NCBI GenBank assembly: GCA_963834855.1
Contig: CAWIDH010000035.1
Location: 62,001-126,000, forward strand
DNA length: 64,000 nucleotides
Source of the DNA: DATJKD01 sp963834855
GTDB lineage: Bacteria > Pseudomonadota > Gammaproteobacteria > Steroidobacterales > Steroidobacteraceae
Direction: 5' to 3'
The notes under the pieces are model-generated. The model was not told the origin of the DNA, ran no database searches, and saw nothing but the letters and a program-made list of their open reading frames with translations. This document shows, one piece after another, positions 18,167-25,995 of this stretch. The translations under genes were made by a program, and so were the position numbers. Position 1 is the first letter of the stretch. Each line of letters starts with the position of its first letter.

Positions 18167-19096
18167 ATGCCGGAGCCAGGGGTCCTTCCGCTGATGAACG
18201 CCGAATCGGAGGTCGCGATCCTGTTCGCGGACGTGGTGGGCAGCACTCGACTCTACGAGCTGCTGGGCGACCACCAGGCGCGCGACATGATCGTCACCTG
18301 CGTCGAGCTGATGAAGAGCTCCACCGAGCGCAACCGCGGCACGGTGATCAAGACCATCGGCGACGAGATCCTCGCGATCTTCCCCACCGCCAGCGACGCG
18401 GTGAATGCCGCGGCCGAAATGCAGCACGACATCGGCGGACACCCGTCGCTCACCGTCCAGGGGCAGCACGTTGCTATCCGCATCGGCTGTCACTTCGGGC
18501 CGGTCGTGCTGGAGAACAAGGACATCTTCGGGTCGTCGGTGCACACGGCGAACCGGATGACGAGCCAGGCCAAGGCCGGGCAGATAGTCCTGACGGCGGA
18601 CACCGTAGAAAGGCTCACGCCCGAATGGCGGGCCTGCACGCGTCAGATCGACGTGACCTCGGTGCGCGGCCAGAGCGAGGAGATCGAGCTCTTCGAGGTC
18701 CTCTGGCACCAGGAGGATATCACCAGCATGCTGCCATCGATTGCCCTCGGCGCCCGTGAGGGGCAGCGCGCGAAACGCGTGCGGCTGTCGTTCCAGGGGC
18801 GCGATTTCGTGCTCGAGGACGCCAACAAGATGCTGACCCTGGGGCGGGCGGAGGAGAACGACGTGGTCGTCCAGGGCACGCTCATTTCACGGCTGCACGC
18901 CCGCATCGAGATCGCGCGCAACCGCTGCATGCTCGTCGACCAGAGCACGAACGGGACTTTCGTCACCAGCGAGGGCGGCAAGGAGTCCTTCGTGCGGCGG
19001 GATTCCGTCGCGCTCGAAGGCCAGGGCCTGATCGGCCTCGGCCACCTGCCGGAGGAGAGCGCCGCCGACGCGATCCGCTACCGGCTCGAGGACTGA
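18167..19096 (+). CDS. Class III nucleotide cyclase domain fused to an FHA domain
   Basis: N-terminal class III cyclase catalytic domain (about residues 12-180) then an FHA phosphothreonine-binding domain (about 205-295). Cyclase residues seen: first metal Asp in FADVVGSTRLYE, base-contacting Lys and second metal Asp in VIKTIGDEILAIF, and DIFGSSVHTANRMTS. In that last motif the usual transition-state Asn is a His while the Arg is kept. FHA motifs: LTLGRAEENDVVV, SRLHARIE and STNGTF. A TATAAT hexamer lies at 18128. The ATG at 18167 is used; the ATG at 18194 also fits. It probably makes cAMP and responds to a Ser/Thr kinase, which is an inference from domains. Confidence 0.87.
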   Translation: MPEPGVLPLMNAESEVAILFADVVGSTRLYELLGDHQARDMIVTCVELMKSSTERNRGTVIKTIGDEILAIFPTASDAVNAAAEMQHDIGGHPSLTVQGQHVAIRIGCHFGPVVLENKDIFGSSVHTANRMTSQAKAGQIVLTADTVERLTPEWRACTRQIDVTSVRGQSEEIELFEVLWHQEDITSMLPSIALGAREGQRAKRVRLSFQGRDFVLEDANKMLTLGRAEENDVVVQGTLISRLHARIEIARNRCMLVDQSTNGTFVTSEGGKESFVRRDSVALEGQGLIGLGHLPEESAADAIRYRLED

Positions 19097-19111
19097 AGGA
19101 CCTCCGATTCA

Positions 19112-19129
19112 CCCGCGCGCTCGCGCGGG
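19112..19129. terminator. GC hairpin between convergent cyclase and pckG genes
   Basis: CCCGCGC/GCGCGGG stem with GCTC loop between two genes that end toward each other. No U-tract follows on either strand, so it is at best a weak bidirectional terminator. Confidence 0.3.
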
Positions 19130-19158
19130 CGGCAAATCAGAGCCTATACCCCAGGGTT

Positions 19159-20901
19159 TCAGCCCAGCGCGCGGCGCGTCCTGCGCTGCTCATCGAGTAG
19201 CGCCGGCGGCAGTCGGTCGCCGAACTCGCCCAGGTAGGCTGCGATATCGTCCATTTCGGCGCGCCATGCCGCCGGGTCGACATCGAGCAGCTGCTCGAGT
19301 GTCGCAGCGTCGATGCTGAGACCGCTTACATCCAGGTCGCCCGGTTCGGGGAGGAAGCCGATCGCGGTCTCGCGTGCGCGAGCGCGGCCGGCACAGCGGT
19401 CGATGACCCAGCGCAGGACCCGGAGGTTGTCTCCGTAGCCCGGCCAGAGGTAGCGGCCATCCTCGCCCTGGCGGAACCAGTTGACGTGGAACACCCTCGG
19501 AGGCTGCCGTGCGCGGTCCTTGAAACTGAGCCAGTGACCCCAGTAGTCCGCGAAGTTGTAGCCGCAGAACGGCTTCATGGCCATCGGGTCGCGTCGCACG
19601 ACGCCGACCTTGCCGACTGCGGCAGCCGTCGTCTCCGACGCCATACCCGCGCCGACCAGCACACCATGGCGCCAATCACGAGCTTCGTACACGAGCGGCG
19701 CAACCGTGCGCCGGCGCCCGCCGAACAGGATCGCCGAGATCGGCACGCCTTCGGCGGCCTCGGTGAGCGGGGAGTAGGATGGGTTCTGCTTCGCCGCGAC
19801 GGTGAACCGCGCATTCGGGTGTGCCGCGGGGCCGCTTGCGGCGTCGTAGGGACGGCCCCGCCAGTCCTGCGCAGGCTTGCCCTCGCTCAAGCCCTCCCAC
19901 CAGGGTTGGCCATCCGCGGTGACGGCTACGTTCGTGTAGATCGTGTCGTGCCGGATCATCTCGTACGCGTTGCGGTTCGTCTTCGGGTTCGTGCCCGGCA
20001 CCACGCCGAAGTAACCGGACTCCGGGTTGATCGCCCACAGCCGGCCATCGGGCCCCGGCTGCATCCAGGCGATGTCGTCCCCGAGCGTCCAGACCTTCCA
20101 GCCGGGCAGTGATGCCGGCGGGATGAGCATTGCGAGGTTGGTCTTGCCGCACGCGGAGGGAAAAGCGCAGGCGAGGTAGTGAGTCTCGCCCTGCGGGCTT
20201 TCGACGCCGACGATCAGCATGTGCTCGGCGAGCCAGCCTTCGTCGCGGGCCTGCCAGCTCGCGATGCGCAGGGCATGGCACTTCTTTCCGAGCAGGGCGT
20301 TCCCGCCATAGCCGGAGCCGATGCTCTTGATCGAGAGCTCCTCCGGGAAGTGCATGATCAGCCTGCGCTCGGGGTCGAGATCCCCCGTGGAATGCAGGCC
20401 GCGCACGAATGCGCCGTCGCGCTCGAGGCGTCGCAGCGCAGCCTCGCCCATGCGGGTCATGATGCGCATGTTGAGCACCACGTACGGGCTGTCGGTGATC
20501 TCCACTCCGCAGCGCGAATACGGCGAGCCCAGCGGCCCCATGCAGTACGGCACCACGTACATCGTGCGGCCGCGCATGCACCCGTCGAAGAGCGCGTCGA
20601 TCCTGCGATGCGCCTCCTGCGGGTCCTGCCAGTTGTTGTTCGGCCCGGCATCGTCGCGGTTGCGCGTGCAGACGAAGGTCAGGTGCTCCACGCGGGCGAC
20701 GTCGGAGGGGTGCGAGCGGTGCAGATAGCAGCCGGGGTGAGTCGACTGATTGAGCGCGATGAGATCGCCGCGCTCGAGCATGAGCCCGACCAGGCCGTCG
20801 TGCTCGGACTGCGAGCCGTCGCACCAGTGGATCCGTTCGGGTCGGGTCAGCGTCGCGACCTGCGCGACCCAGTCTCGAAGCGCGGCATTGGTCGTCGTCA
20901 T
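19159..20901 (-). CDS. pckG: Phosphoenolpyruvate carboxykinase (GTP)
   Basis: Converts oxaloacetate and GTP to phosphoenolpyruvate, CO2 and GDP, the first step of gluconeogenesis. 580 residues. The GTP-type family signature FPSACGKTNLAMLIPP contains the P-loop and reactive Cys. Also seen are YVVPYCMGPLGSPYSRCGVE, GSGYGGNALLGKKC, TLGDDIAWM, NPESGYFGVVPGTN, ILFGGRRRTVAPLVYEA and MKPFCGYNFADYWGHWL. The start is set at the ATG giving MTTTNAALRDWV. It has no operon partners on its strand. Confidence 0.95.
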   Translation of the reverse strand: MTTTNAALRDWVAQVATLTRPERIHWCDGSQSEHDGLVGLMLERGDLIALNQSTHPGCYLHRSHPSDVARVEHLTFVCTRNRDDAGPNNNWQDPQEAHRRIDALFDGCMRGRTMYVVPYCMGPLGSPYSRCGVEITDSPYVVLNMRIMTRMGEAALRRLERDGAFVRGLHSTGDLDPERRLIMHFPEELSIKSIGSGYGGNALLGKKCHALRIASWQARDEGWLAEHMLIVGVESPQGETHYLACAFPSACGKTNLAMLIPPASLPGWKVWTLGDDIAWMQPGPDGRLWAINPESGYFGVVPGTNPKTNRNAYEMIRHDTIYTNVAVTADGQPWWEGLSEGKPAQDWRGRPYDAASGPAAHPNARFTVAAKQNPSYSPLTEAAEGVPISAILFGGRRRTVAPLVYEARDWRHGVLVGAGMASETTAAAVGKVGVVRRDPMAMKPFCGYNFADYWGHWLSFKDRARQPPRVFHVNWFRQGEDGRYLWPGYGDNLRVLRWVIDRCAGRARARETAIGFLPEPGDLDVSGLSIDAATLEQLLDVDPAAWRAEMDDIAAYLGEFGDRLPPALLDEQRRTRRALG

Positions 20902-21035
20902 CGGCTGCCCTCGAAGCTGCGGCTGACCGCGCATGATCGCATTCGCCGGCAGCGCGTCCGCGGACCGCGCGGTCGCACGCGGGGCCGGGATTATAGCGAG
21001 CCGTCTGCGGGCCCGCCGATCGCCCCGGTGCAGGG

Positions 21036-21061
21036 AAAAAAAACGCCCTCCGGAGAGGGCG
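21036..21061 (-). terminator. Rho-independent terminator of the phasin gene
   Basis: On the minus strand a perfect 7-bp stem CGCCCTC/GAGGGCG with TCCG loop is followed by eight U. It lies 48 nt beyond the phasin stop and upstream of pckG, so it ends the phasin transcript. Confidence 0.93.
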
Positions 21062-21108
21062 CCAACAGGGGGAGATTTGCCGGCGCAGGCCGGCGGAACC
21101 GTTTGGGC

Positions 21109-21645
21109 TCAGGCCGCGGTCTTGCGCGCGCGGGTCCTGCCCCTGCCTGCAGCCTTCTTCGCCTTCCGACGCACGGTGCGCGCCGGGGCCCGCTTCGCGG
21201 CGTCGTCCTTCACGCGCCCATAGGCGTGCGTGGCGACGCTGCGCACCTCGCGGCCGACGGTTGCGAAGACCTGCATCGCGCGGCCGGCGTCACCGGCGAT
21301 CCGCTCACGCGTGGCCGGCATCATCTCGACCTGGTCGCGCACGAGCTCGATCACGCTGCCCGCGCGCGAAGCGCGCTCGAGCCGCAGCGCGACTTCGCCG
21401 ATCGCCGCGGTCAACGCGTCGGACTGCAACTCGATCAGCTCCTGCACGGCGTTCTGCGACACGGCCGCAAGCTTGACGCCCGAGCGGGCGACGACCCGCA
21501 CCGGGGTCTTGAGCCCCTTGATGAAATCGGCGGACCCCTGGGCGGTCGCGCGGGCCGACTGGACGCTCTTCTCACGGAGCCGGCCGATCCGGCGGTTGAG
21601 GGTCTGGGTCTTCCCGGCGACGAAATCCTGCATCTGGTTGATCAT
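21109..21645 (-). CDS. Phasin-family polyhydroxyalkanoate granule protein
   Basis: 178 residues. The body is an amphipathic helical phasin-like domain (INQMQDFVAGKTQTLNRRIG to VGREVRSVATHAYGRVKDD) with a Lys/Arg/Ala-rich tail (KRAPARTVRRKAKKAAGRGR) as in DNA-binding phasins of the PhaF/PhaI type. Phasins coat PHA granules and can tether them to the nucleoid. The ATG at 21645 has an AGGAG site 8-9 nt before it. Tandem palindromes resembling PhaR operators lie about 30 nt upstream, supporting the assignment; a terminator follows. No PHA synthase is in the window. Confidence 0.75.
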   Translation of the reverse strand: MINQMQDFVAGKTQTLNRRIGRLREKSVQSARATAQGSADFIKGLKTPVRVVARSGVKLAAVSQNAVQELIELQSDALTAAIGEVALRLERASRAGSVIELVRDQVEMMPATRERIAGDAGRAMQVFATVGREVRSVATHAYGRVKDDAAKRAPARTVRRKAKKAAGRGRTRARKTAA

Positions 21646-21676
21646 CAGTGTGGCTCCTGGCGGTCTGGCGGTGTGC

Positions 21677-21710
21677 TTGCTGCAATGCAGCAATTGTTGC
21701 ATTGCAGCAT
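21677..21710. promoter_or_regulatory. Tandem 17-nt palindromes, probable PhaR operator
   Basis: Two adjacent 17-nt units: a perfect palindrome TTGCTGCAATGCAGCAA (21677-21693) and an imperfect copy TTGTTGCATTGCAGCAT (21694-21710). The first contains CTGC-N3-GCAG, the kind of site bound by the PHA repressor PhaR. They sit just upstream of the phasin start on the minus strand, where repression and release by PHA would act. Assignment to PhaR is by motif and neighbour only. Confidence 0.7.
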
Positions 21711-21814
21711 ATCCCCGGCAAGCCCACCTGTCAAACAACGATGAGTATCCGGGCATGAACGGCGAGTTTGCGCCTTGCTGCGGCCGGGCCTTTTCACGCA
21801 GAGTGCGCCGCGAA

Positions 21815-22372
21815 ATGTTGCGCGAGCGTGTCGTCCGAATCCCGTTGATCCGCTGCCTGGCGTGCGCTCTGCTCACAGGGGCGGGAGGCACGATCGCCGC
21901 CCAGGCGCCGGAGGCGCCGGATGCGAGCCAGGGAGAGGCCATCGCCGTCGGCAGCGGCCAGCTCGCGACCGTCACGCTGGTCGAGACCTTGGGCGGCGAG
22001 CTGGACGCAGGCGACGCCGCCATCCGCCAATTCGTTCCCGCAGGCCGCATCCGCGCCGGTGACGAGGTGTACTACACGATCCGGGTTACCAACCCGGGCC
22101 GCGAGCCGGTGAGTGGGGTCATGGTGACCAAGCGGCTGCCCTTCGGGCTGACATACGTGGGCGGTTCGGCGGTGGGCCCGGCCGCGACCGTGCTGTTCTC
22201 CGTCGACAGCGGCGAGTCATTCGCCGCTGCAGCGGACCTTACCGTCGTGGCGGGCGGCCAGGCGGCACGGCGCGCCGCGCCCGCGGATTACACGCACGTG
22301 CGCTGGATACTCAAGCGGCCCCTGGCGGGCGGCGCGACCGCGCTCCTGCGGTTCCGCGCGACCCTGGGCTAG
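21815..22372 (+). CDS. Secreted DUF11-like repeat-domain protein
   Basis: 185 residues with a signal peptide (IRCLACALLTGAGGTIAAQA). The single beta-rich domain resembles DUF11, seen in RAGDEVYYTIRVTNPGREPV, VMVTKRLPFGLTYVGGSAVG and FSVDSGESF. Proteins with this fold are usually extracellular or surface-anchored, and the function is unknown. The ATG at 21815 gives the cleanest signal peptide; an in-frame ATG at 21755 would add 20 residues. It is divergent from the phasin gene, so the palindromes at 21677 could also affect it. The helicase gene begins 15 nt after its stop. Confidence 0.7.
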   Translation: MLRERVVRIPLIRCLACALLTGAGGTIAAQAPEAPDASQGEAIAVGSGQLATVTLVETLGGELDAGDAAIRQFVPAGRIRAGDEVYYTIRVTNPGREPVSGVMVTKRLPFGLTYVGGSAVGPAATVLFSVDSGESFAAAADLTVVAGGQAARRAAPADYTHVRWILKRPLAGGATALLRFRATLG

Positions 22373-22387
22373 GTTCCTGGAGCCGCC

Positions 22388-24481
22388 ATGATGGATCTCG
22401 AGGATGTCTTCGGGCCCGACGGCCCGCTCGCCCGGGCGTTGCCCGGCTACGCACCCCGAGCCGGACAAGTCGCGATGGCACGCGCGGTGGCGGAGGCCTT
22501 CCAGTCGCGCGAGACGCTGATCGTCGAGGCCGGGACGGGTACCGGCAAGACGTATGCCTATCTCGTGCCCGCGTTGCTCTCGGGTCGACGCGTGATCGTC
22601 TCGACCGGGACGCGCGCCCTGCAGGACCAGCTGTTCCATCGCGACTTGCCTTCCATCTGCGGCGCTCTCGGCCGTCCCGTACGCGTGGCGCTCCTGAAGG
22701 GCCGCGCCAATTACCTGTGCCGCCACCGTCTCGAGCTCGCGCTGCAGCAGGCCTGGGCGCGCGGCGTGCGCGGCGAAGTGGCCCGCGCCCTGCCGAGGGT
22801 GAAGGACTGGGCGGCCGCGACCCGCCGCGGCGACGTCGGCGAGGTCGAGGGCCTGGCCGAGCAGGATCCGGTCTGGCCCTGGGTGACGTCGACGCGCGAG
22901 AACTGCCTGGGCAGTGATTGCCCGCAATTCGACGCGTGCTGCGTCGTCGCCGCGCGGCGCGAAGCCCAGGCCGCGGACATCGTCGTCGTGAACCACCACC
23001 TGCTCATGGCCGACCTGGTGCTGAAGGAGGAAGGTTTCGGCGAACTGTTACCGGGCGCGGACGCGATCATCGTCGACGAGGCCCACCAGCTGCCCGAGAT
23101 CGCGGCGCAGTTCCTGGGCTACAGCATCAGCACCCGGCAGCTGTCGGCGCTCGCGCGCGACGTCGCTGGCGAGCTGCTGCTGGCGCAGCAGATGGGTGGC
23201 GGCGTCGACGCCGCGATCGCCGCGTTCGAGGGCGGGCTTGCGACGGTCGCGGGCGCTCTGCCTCCCGAGACGCGCCTCGAGTTCGCGCAGTGGCCCGAGC
23301 GACTGCTCGAGGCCGCCAATGGGCTGGCCGGCCGTGCGGCGGAGCTGGCGCAGGCGCTCGCGCCGTTTGCAACCGGGGGTGAAACGGGGATCGATCGCCT
23401 GCGGGCGAGACTGGGCGAGTGCACCGGGAAACTGCACCAGCTGACGGCCGACGAGGCGCCCGGCGGCGTGCGCTGGGCCGAGTCCAGCGCTCGGAGCCTG
23501 AGCCTGCACTTTGCGCCCGTCGACGTCGCACGGCAGCTGGGGGCACTCGTCGCCGCACAGCCCTGCGCGTGGGTGCTGACGTCGGCGACGCTCGCCGTTG
23601 GCGAGGACTTCTCGCACTACCGCCGTCGCTCGGGCCTCGTTCGCGCGAGCACCCTCAGGTTCGAGAGCCCGTTCGACTTCGAGAACCAGGCCTTGCTCTT
23701 CCTGCCCGAAGGCGTTTCGAATCCAGGCGGCGAGGCCCACCCGCGCGAGGTGATCCGCGCAGTCCTGCCGGTGCTCGAGGCCAGCGGCGGCCGCGCTTTC
23801 CTGCTCTTCACGAGCCACCGCGCGCTGCGCGAGGGCGCGCTGGAGATCCGCCGTCACTGGGGTGAACGGCCGCCCGTGCCCGTCCTCGTGCAGGGTGAGG
23901 CGGGGCGCGATCACCTTCTGCGCCGGTTCCGGGAAGCCGGTAATGCCGTCCTGCTCGGGACCGGGAGCTTCTGGGAGGGCGTGGACGTGAAGGGCGGTGC
24001 CTTGTGCGTCGTCGTGATCGACAAGCTGCCCTTCGCGGTACCTGACGATCCGCTCCTCAAGGCGCGACTCGACGCGATACGCGAGAAGGGAGGCAACCCC
24101 TTCTTCGACGAGCAGGTGCCGCAGGCGGTGATCGCGCTCAAGCAGGGCGTCGGGCGCCTGATACGCGACGAGAACGACTTCGGCGTCATCGTGCTGTGTG
24201 ACCCGCGACTGCTCACCAAGGGCTACGGCCGCGCCTTCCTCGACAGCCTGCCGCCGATGCCGCGGACACGATCGGGCGAGCGCGTCCGGGCGTTTCTTCA
24301 CGAGCGGCTCGGCACCACCGGCGAGCCGCATCGGCGGAGAGCCTCGATGACAGGCAAAGTCTCGAGCAGGAAGGTGTTTTCCGGACCGTCGAAAACAGGG
24401 ATGTTTTCGACGGAGCCCCCAGGGATGGGTTCACGGCGTTCCGGAAAATACCTTCCTGATCGAGACTTTGCCGGCGACTAG
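22388..24481 (+). CDS. yoaA: YoaA/DinG-family Fe-S DNA helicase with repeat-derived C-terminus
   Basis: ATP-dependent 5'-3' helicase of the XPD-like superfamily 2, acting in DNA repair. 697 residues. Walker A EAGTGTGKT at 47-55, DEAH box at 230-233, and four cluster Cys at about 111, 173, 178 and 184. C-terminal helicase motifs include FWEGVDVKGGALCVVVIDKLPF and QGVGRLIRDENDFGVIV. Odd: about the last 40 residues (after the family-like end RVRAFLHERLG) are encoded by a palindromic repeat at 24353-24472 that the frame runs through to a TAG just beyond. Those residues are probably not functional. tsaB follows. Confidence 0.9.
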   Translation: MMDLEDVFGPDGPLARALPGYAPRAGQVAMARAVAEAFQSRETLIVEAGTGTGKTYAYLVPALLSGRRVIVSTGTRALQDQLFHRDLPSICGALGRPVRVALLKGRANYLCRHRLELALQQAWARGVRGEVARALPRVKDWAAATRRGDVGEVEGLAEQDPVWPWVTSTRENCLGSDCPQFDACCVVAARREAQAADIVVVNHHLLMADLVLKEEGFGELLPGADAIIVDEAHQLPEIAAQFLGYSISTRQLSALARDVAGELLLAQQMGGGVDAAIAAFEGGLATVAGALPPETRLEFAQWPERLLEAANGLAGRAAELAQALAPFATGGETGIDRLRARLGECTGKLHQLTADEAPGGVRWAESSARSLSLHFAPVDVARQLGALVAAQPCAWVLTSATLAVGEDFSHYRRRSGLVRASTLRFESPFDFENQALLFLPEGVSNPGGEAHPREVIRAVLPVLEASGGRAFLLFTSHRALREGALEIRRHWGERPPVPVLVQGEAGRDHLLRRFREAGNAVLLGTGSFWEGVDVKGGALCVVVIDKLPFAVPDDPLLKARLDAIREKGGNPFFDEQVPQAVIALKQGVGRLIRDENDFGVIVLCDPRLLTKGYGRAFLDSLPPMPRTRSGERVRAFLHERLGTTGEPHRRRASMTGKVSSRKVFSGPSKTGMFSTEPPGMGSRRSGKYLPDRDFAGD
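24353..24472 (+). repeat. Palindromic repeat element, copy 1 (inside the 3' end of yoaA)
   Basis: About 120 bp. Outer arms of about 33 nt pair across the whole unit (GGAAGGTGTTTTCCGGA with TCCGGAAAATACCTTCC plus flanks). Inside is an 11-bp stem CCGTCGAAAAC/GTTTTCGACGG around AGGGAT, then a CCCCCAGGGATGGGTT stretch. A near-identical copy in the opposite orientation lies at 58960-59079. The outermost pairs differ between copies yet stay complementary. Confidence 0.93.
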
Positions 24482-24536
24482 GCTCTTATCGTTCGTGAAC
24501 CTTGCGGCTAAGCTCGCAGCAACACCCGGAACACGC

Positions 24537-25229
24537 GTGAAGCTGCTCGCACTCGACACCTCTACGGAATGCTGCTCAGCCGCGTTGATGCTCGATGACG
24601 ACGTGTTCCTGCGCTCGTCGCTGACCGATCGCGGACATGCGGAGCTGATCCTGCCGTACGTCGATTCACTGCTCGCGCAAGCCAGCCTGCGTCTCGGCGA
24701 GCTCGACGGCATCGCCTTCGGTCGGGGCCCGGGTGCCTTCACCGGTCTGCGTGTCGCCGCGGGAGTGACACAGGGCCTGGCCCTTGCCGCCGGCCTCAAG
24801 GTCGCCGCCGTTTCGAGCCTCGCAGCCGTCGCGGAACGTGTGCCGGCGGCGGCGGATGAGGTGATCCTGGTCTGCAACGACGCCCGCATGGGAGAGCTGT
24901 ACTGGGGGCATTACACCCGCAGGGCCGCCGGGTCGGTGTTCCGCGTCGGCGAGGAGCGTGTGGGCCCGGCCGAGATCGTCCTGGCCGAGGCAAGGGCGAG
25001 GCATGCGGCGGGCAACGGCCTCGGGCGCTTCGGGATGTTGCGCGCAGGTCTCGTTGCACGCGGCTTACAGCTGCACTTCGAGGTCTATCCGCGGGCCGAC
25101 GCGGTGGCCCGGCTCGGTGCGGCCGAAATCGCCGCCGGCCGGGCGTTGCCGCCCGAAGCGGCGCTTCCCACGTATGTACGTGACGAAGTTGCTACGGCCC
25201 GCACCGCGCGTGTCACGCCGCTGCAATAA
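24537..25229 (+). CDS. tsaB: tRNA threonylcarbamoyladenosine biosynthesis protein TsaB
   Basis: Inactive actin-like paralogue that pairs with TsaD to install t6A at position 37 of ANN-decoding tRNAs. 230 residues from the GTG at 24537. Family features are LLALDTSTECCSAAL at the N-terminus and FGRGPGAFTGLRVAAGVTQG near residue 62, then VSSLAAVAE. No rimI follows; phoB comes next after 45 nt. The start lies 65 bp after the palindromic element, which may contain or border its promoter. Confidence 0.9.
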   Translation: MKLLALDTSTECCSAALMLDDDVFLRSSLTDRGHAELILPYVDSLLAQASLRLGELDGIAFGRGPGAFTGLRVAAGVTQGLALAAGLKVAAVSSLAAVAERVPAAADEVILVCNDARMGELYWGHYTRRAAGSVFRVGEERVGPAEIVLAEARARHAAGNGLGRFGMLRAGLVARGLQLHFEVYPRADAVARLGAAEIAAGRALPPEAALPTYVRDEVATARTARVTPLQ

Positions 25230-25274
25230 TCCTGCAGTCTAATCCGGCTGCCATTTCTGGCGGGACGGGCCGAG

Positions 25275-25970
25275 ATGACGGGCAAGCAGATACTGATCGT
25301 GGAGGACGAGAAGCCGATCCGCGAGATGATCGCGTTCGGCCTGCGGCGTGCCGGATTCGACGTGCGGGAGGCCGAAGATTGCGCCGGGGCGCGTGCCAGC
25401 ATCGCGGACGCGCGGCCGGACCTGCTGCTCATCGACTGGATGCTTCCGGACCAGAGCGGCCTCGAGCTGACCCGGGCCGTCAAGCGCAGCAAGGACACGC
25501 AGGACCTGCCCGTGATCATGCTGACCGCGCGCGCCGAGGAGCACGACAAGGTGTCGGGCCTCGAGGGCGGTGCGGACGACTACGTCACCAAGCCGTTCAG
25601 CCCCCGGGAGTTGCTGGCGCGTATCAACGCCGTGCTGCGCCGCAGCTCGTCCGGGACCACCGACGAAGCGCTCGAGGCCGGCGGTCTCGTGCTCGACGTT
25701 GCCAGCCACCGCGTCACGGTCGATGATCAGAACGTGGCCCTCGGACCCACGGAGTACCGCCTGCTGCAGTTCTTCATGGAGCACCCGGAGCGGGTGTATT
25801 CGCGCAGCCAGCTGCTCGACCGCGTCTGGGGCGGCAACGTCTACGTCGAGGAGCGCACGGTCGACGTGCACATCCGCCGGCTGCGCAAGGCGCTCGAGCC
25901 CTCGGGCCGCGACGGGCTGGTGCAGACCGTGCGCGGTTCCGGCTACCGCTTCTCGACGAGGCCGGAGTAG
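25275..25970 (+). CDS. phoB: Phosphate regulon response regulator PhoB
   Basis: OmpR-family transcription activator, 231 residues. Receiver: ILIVEDEKPIREMI, phosphoacceptor Asp in LLIDWMLPDQSG, Thr in MLTARAEE, Lys in VTKPFSPREL. The winged-helix DNA-binding domain has GPTEYRLLQFFMEHPERVYS, EERTVDVHIRRLRKAL and VRGSGYRFS. The WMLPDQSG sequence and the phoR gene 25 nt downstream mark it as PhoB. It should bind the Pho boxes at 27361 and 31465. No Pho box is evident before phoB itself. Confidence 0.96.
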   Translation: MTGKQILIVEDEKPIREMIAFGLRRAGFDVREAEDCAGARASIADARPDLLLIDWMLPDQSGLELTRAVKRSKDTQDLPVIMLTARAEEHDKVSGLEGGADDYVTKPFSPRELLARINAVLRRSSSGTTDEALEAGGLVLDVASHRVTVDDQNVALGPTEYRLLQFFMEHPERVYSRSQLLDRVWGGNVYVEERTVDVHIRRLRKALEPSGRDGLVQTVRGSGYRFSTRPE

Positions 25971-25995
25971 GCCGCGCCCGCCGCGGAGACCGAAG

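Noticed and set aside
24353..24472. The palindromic element as a CRISPR repeat
   Set aside because: Only two distant copies exist in the window, in opposite orientations and without spacers.
25230..25274. A Pho box in front of phoB
   Set aside because: No pair of CTGTNA-like halves at 11-nt spacing could be found.
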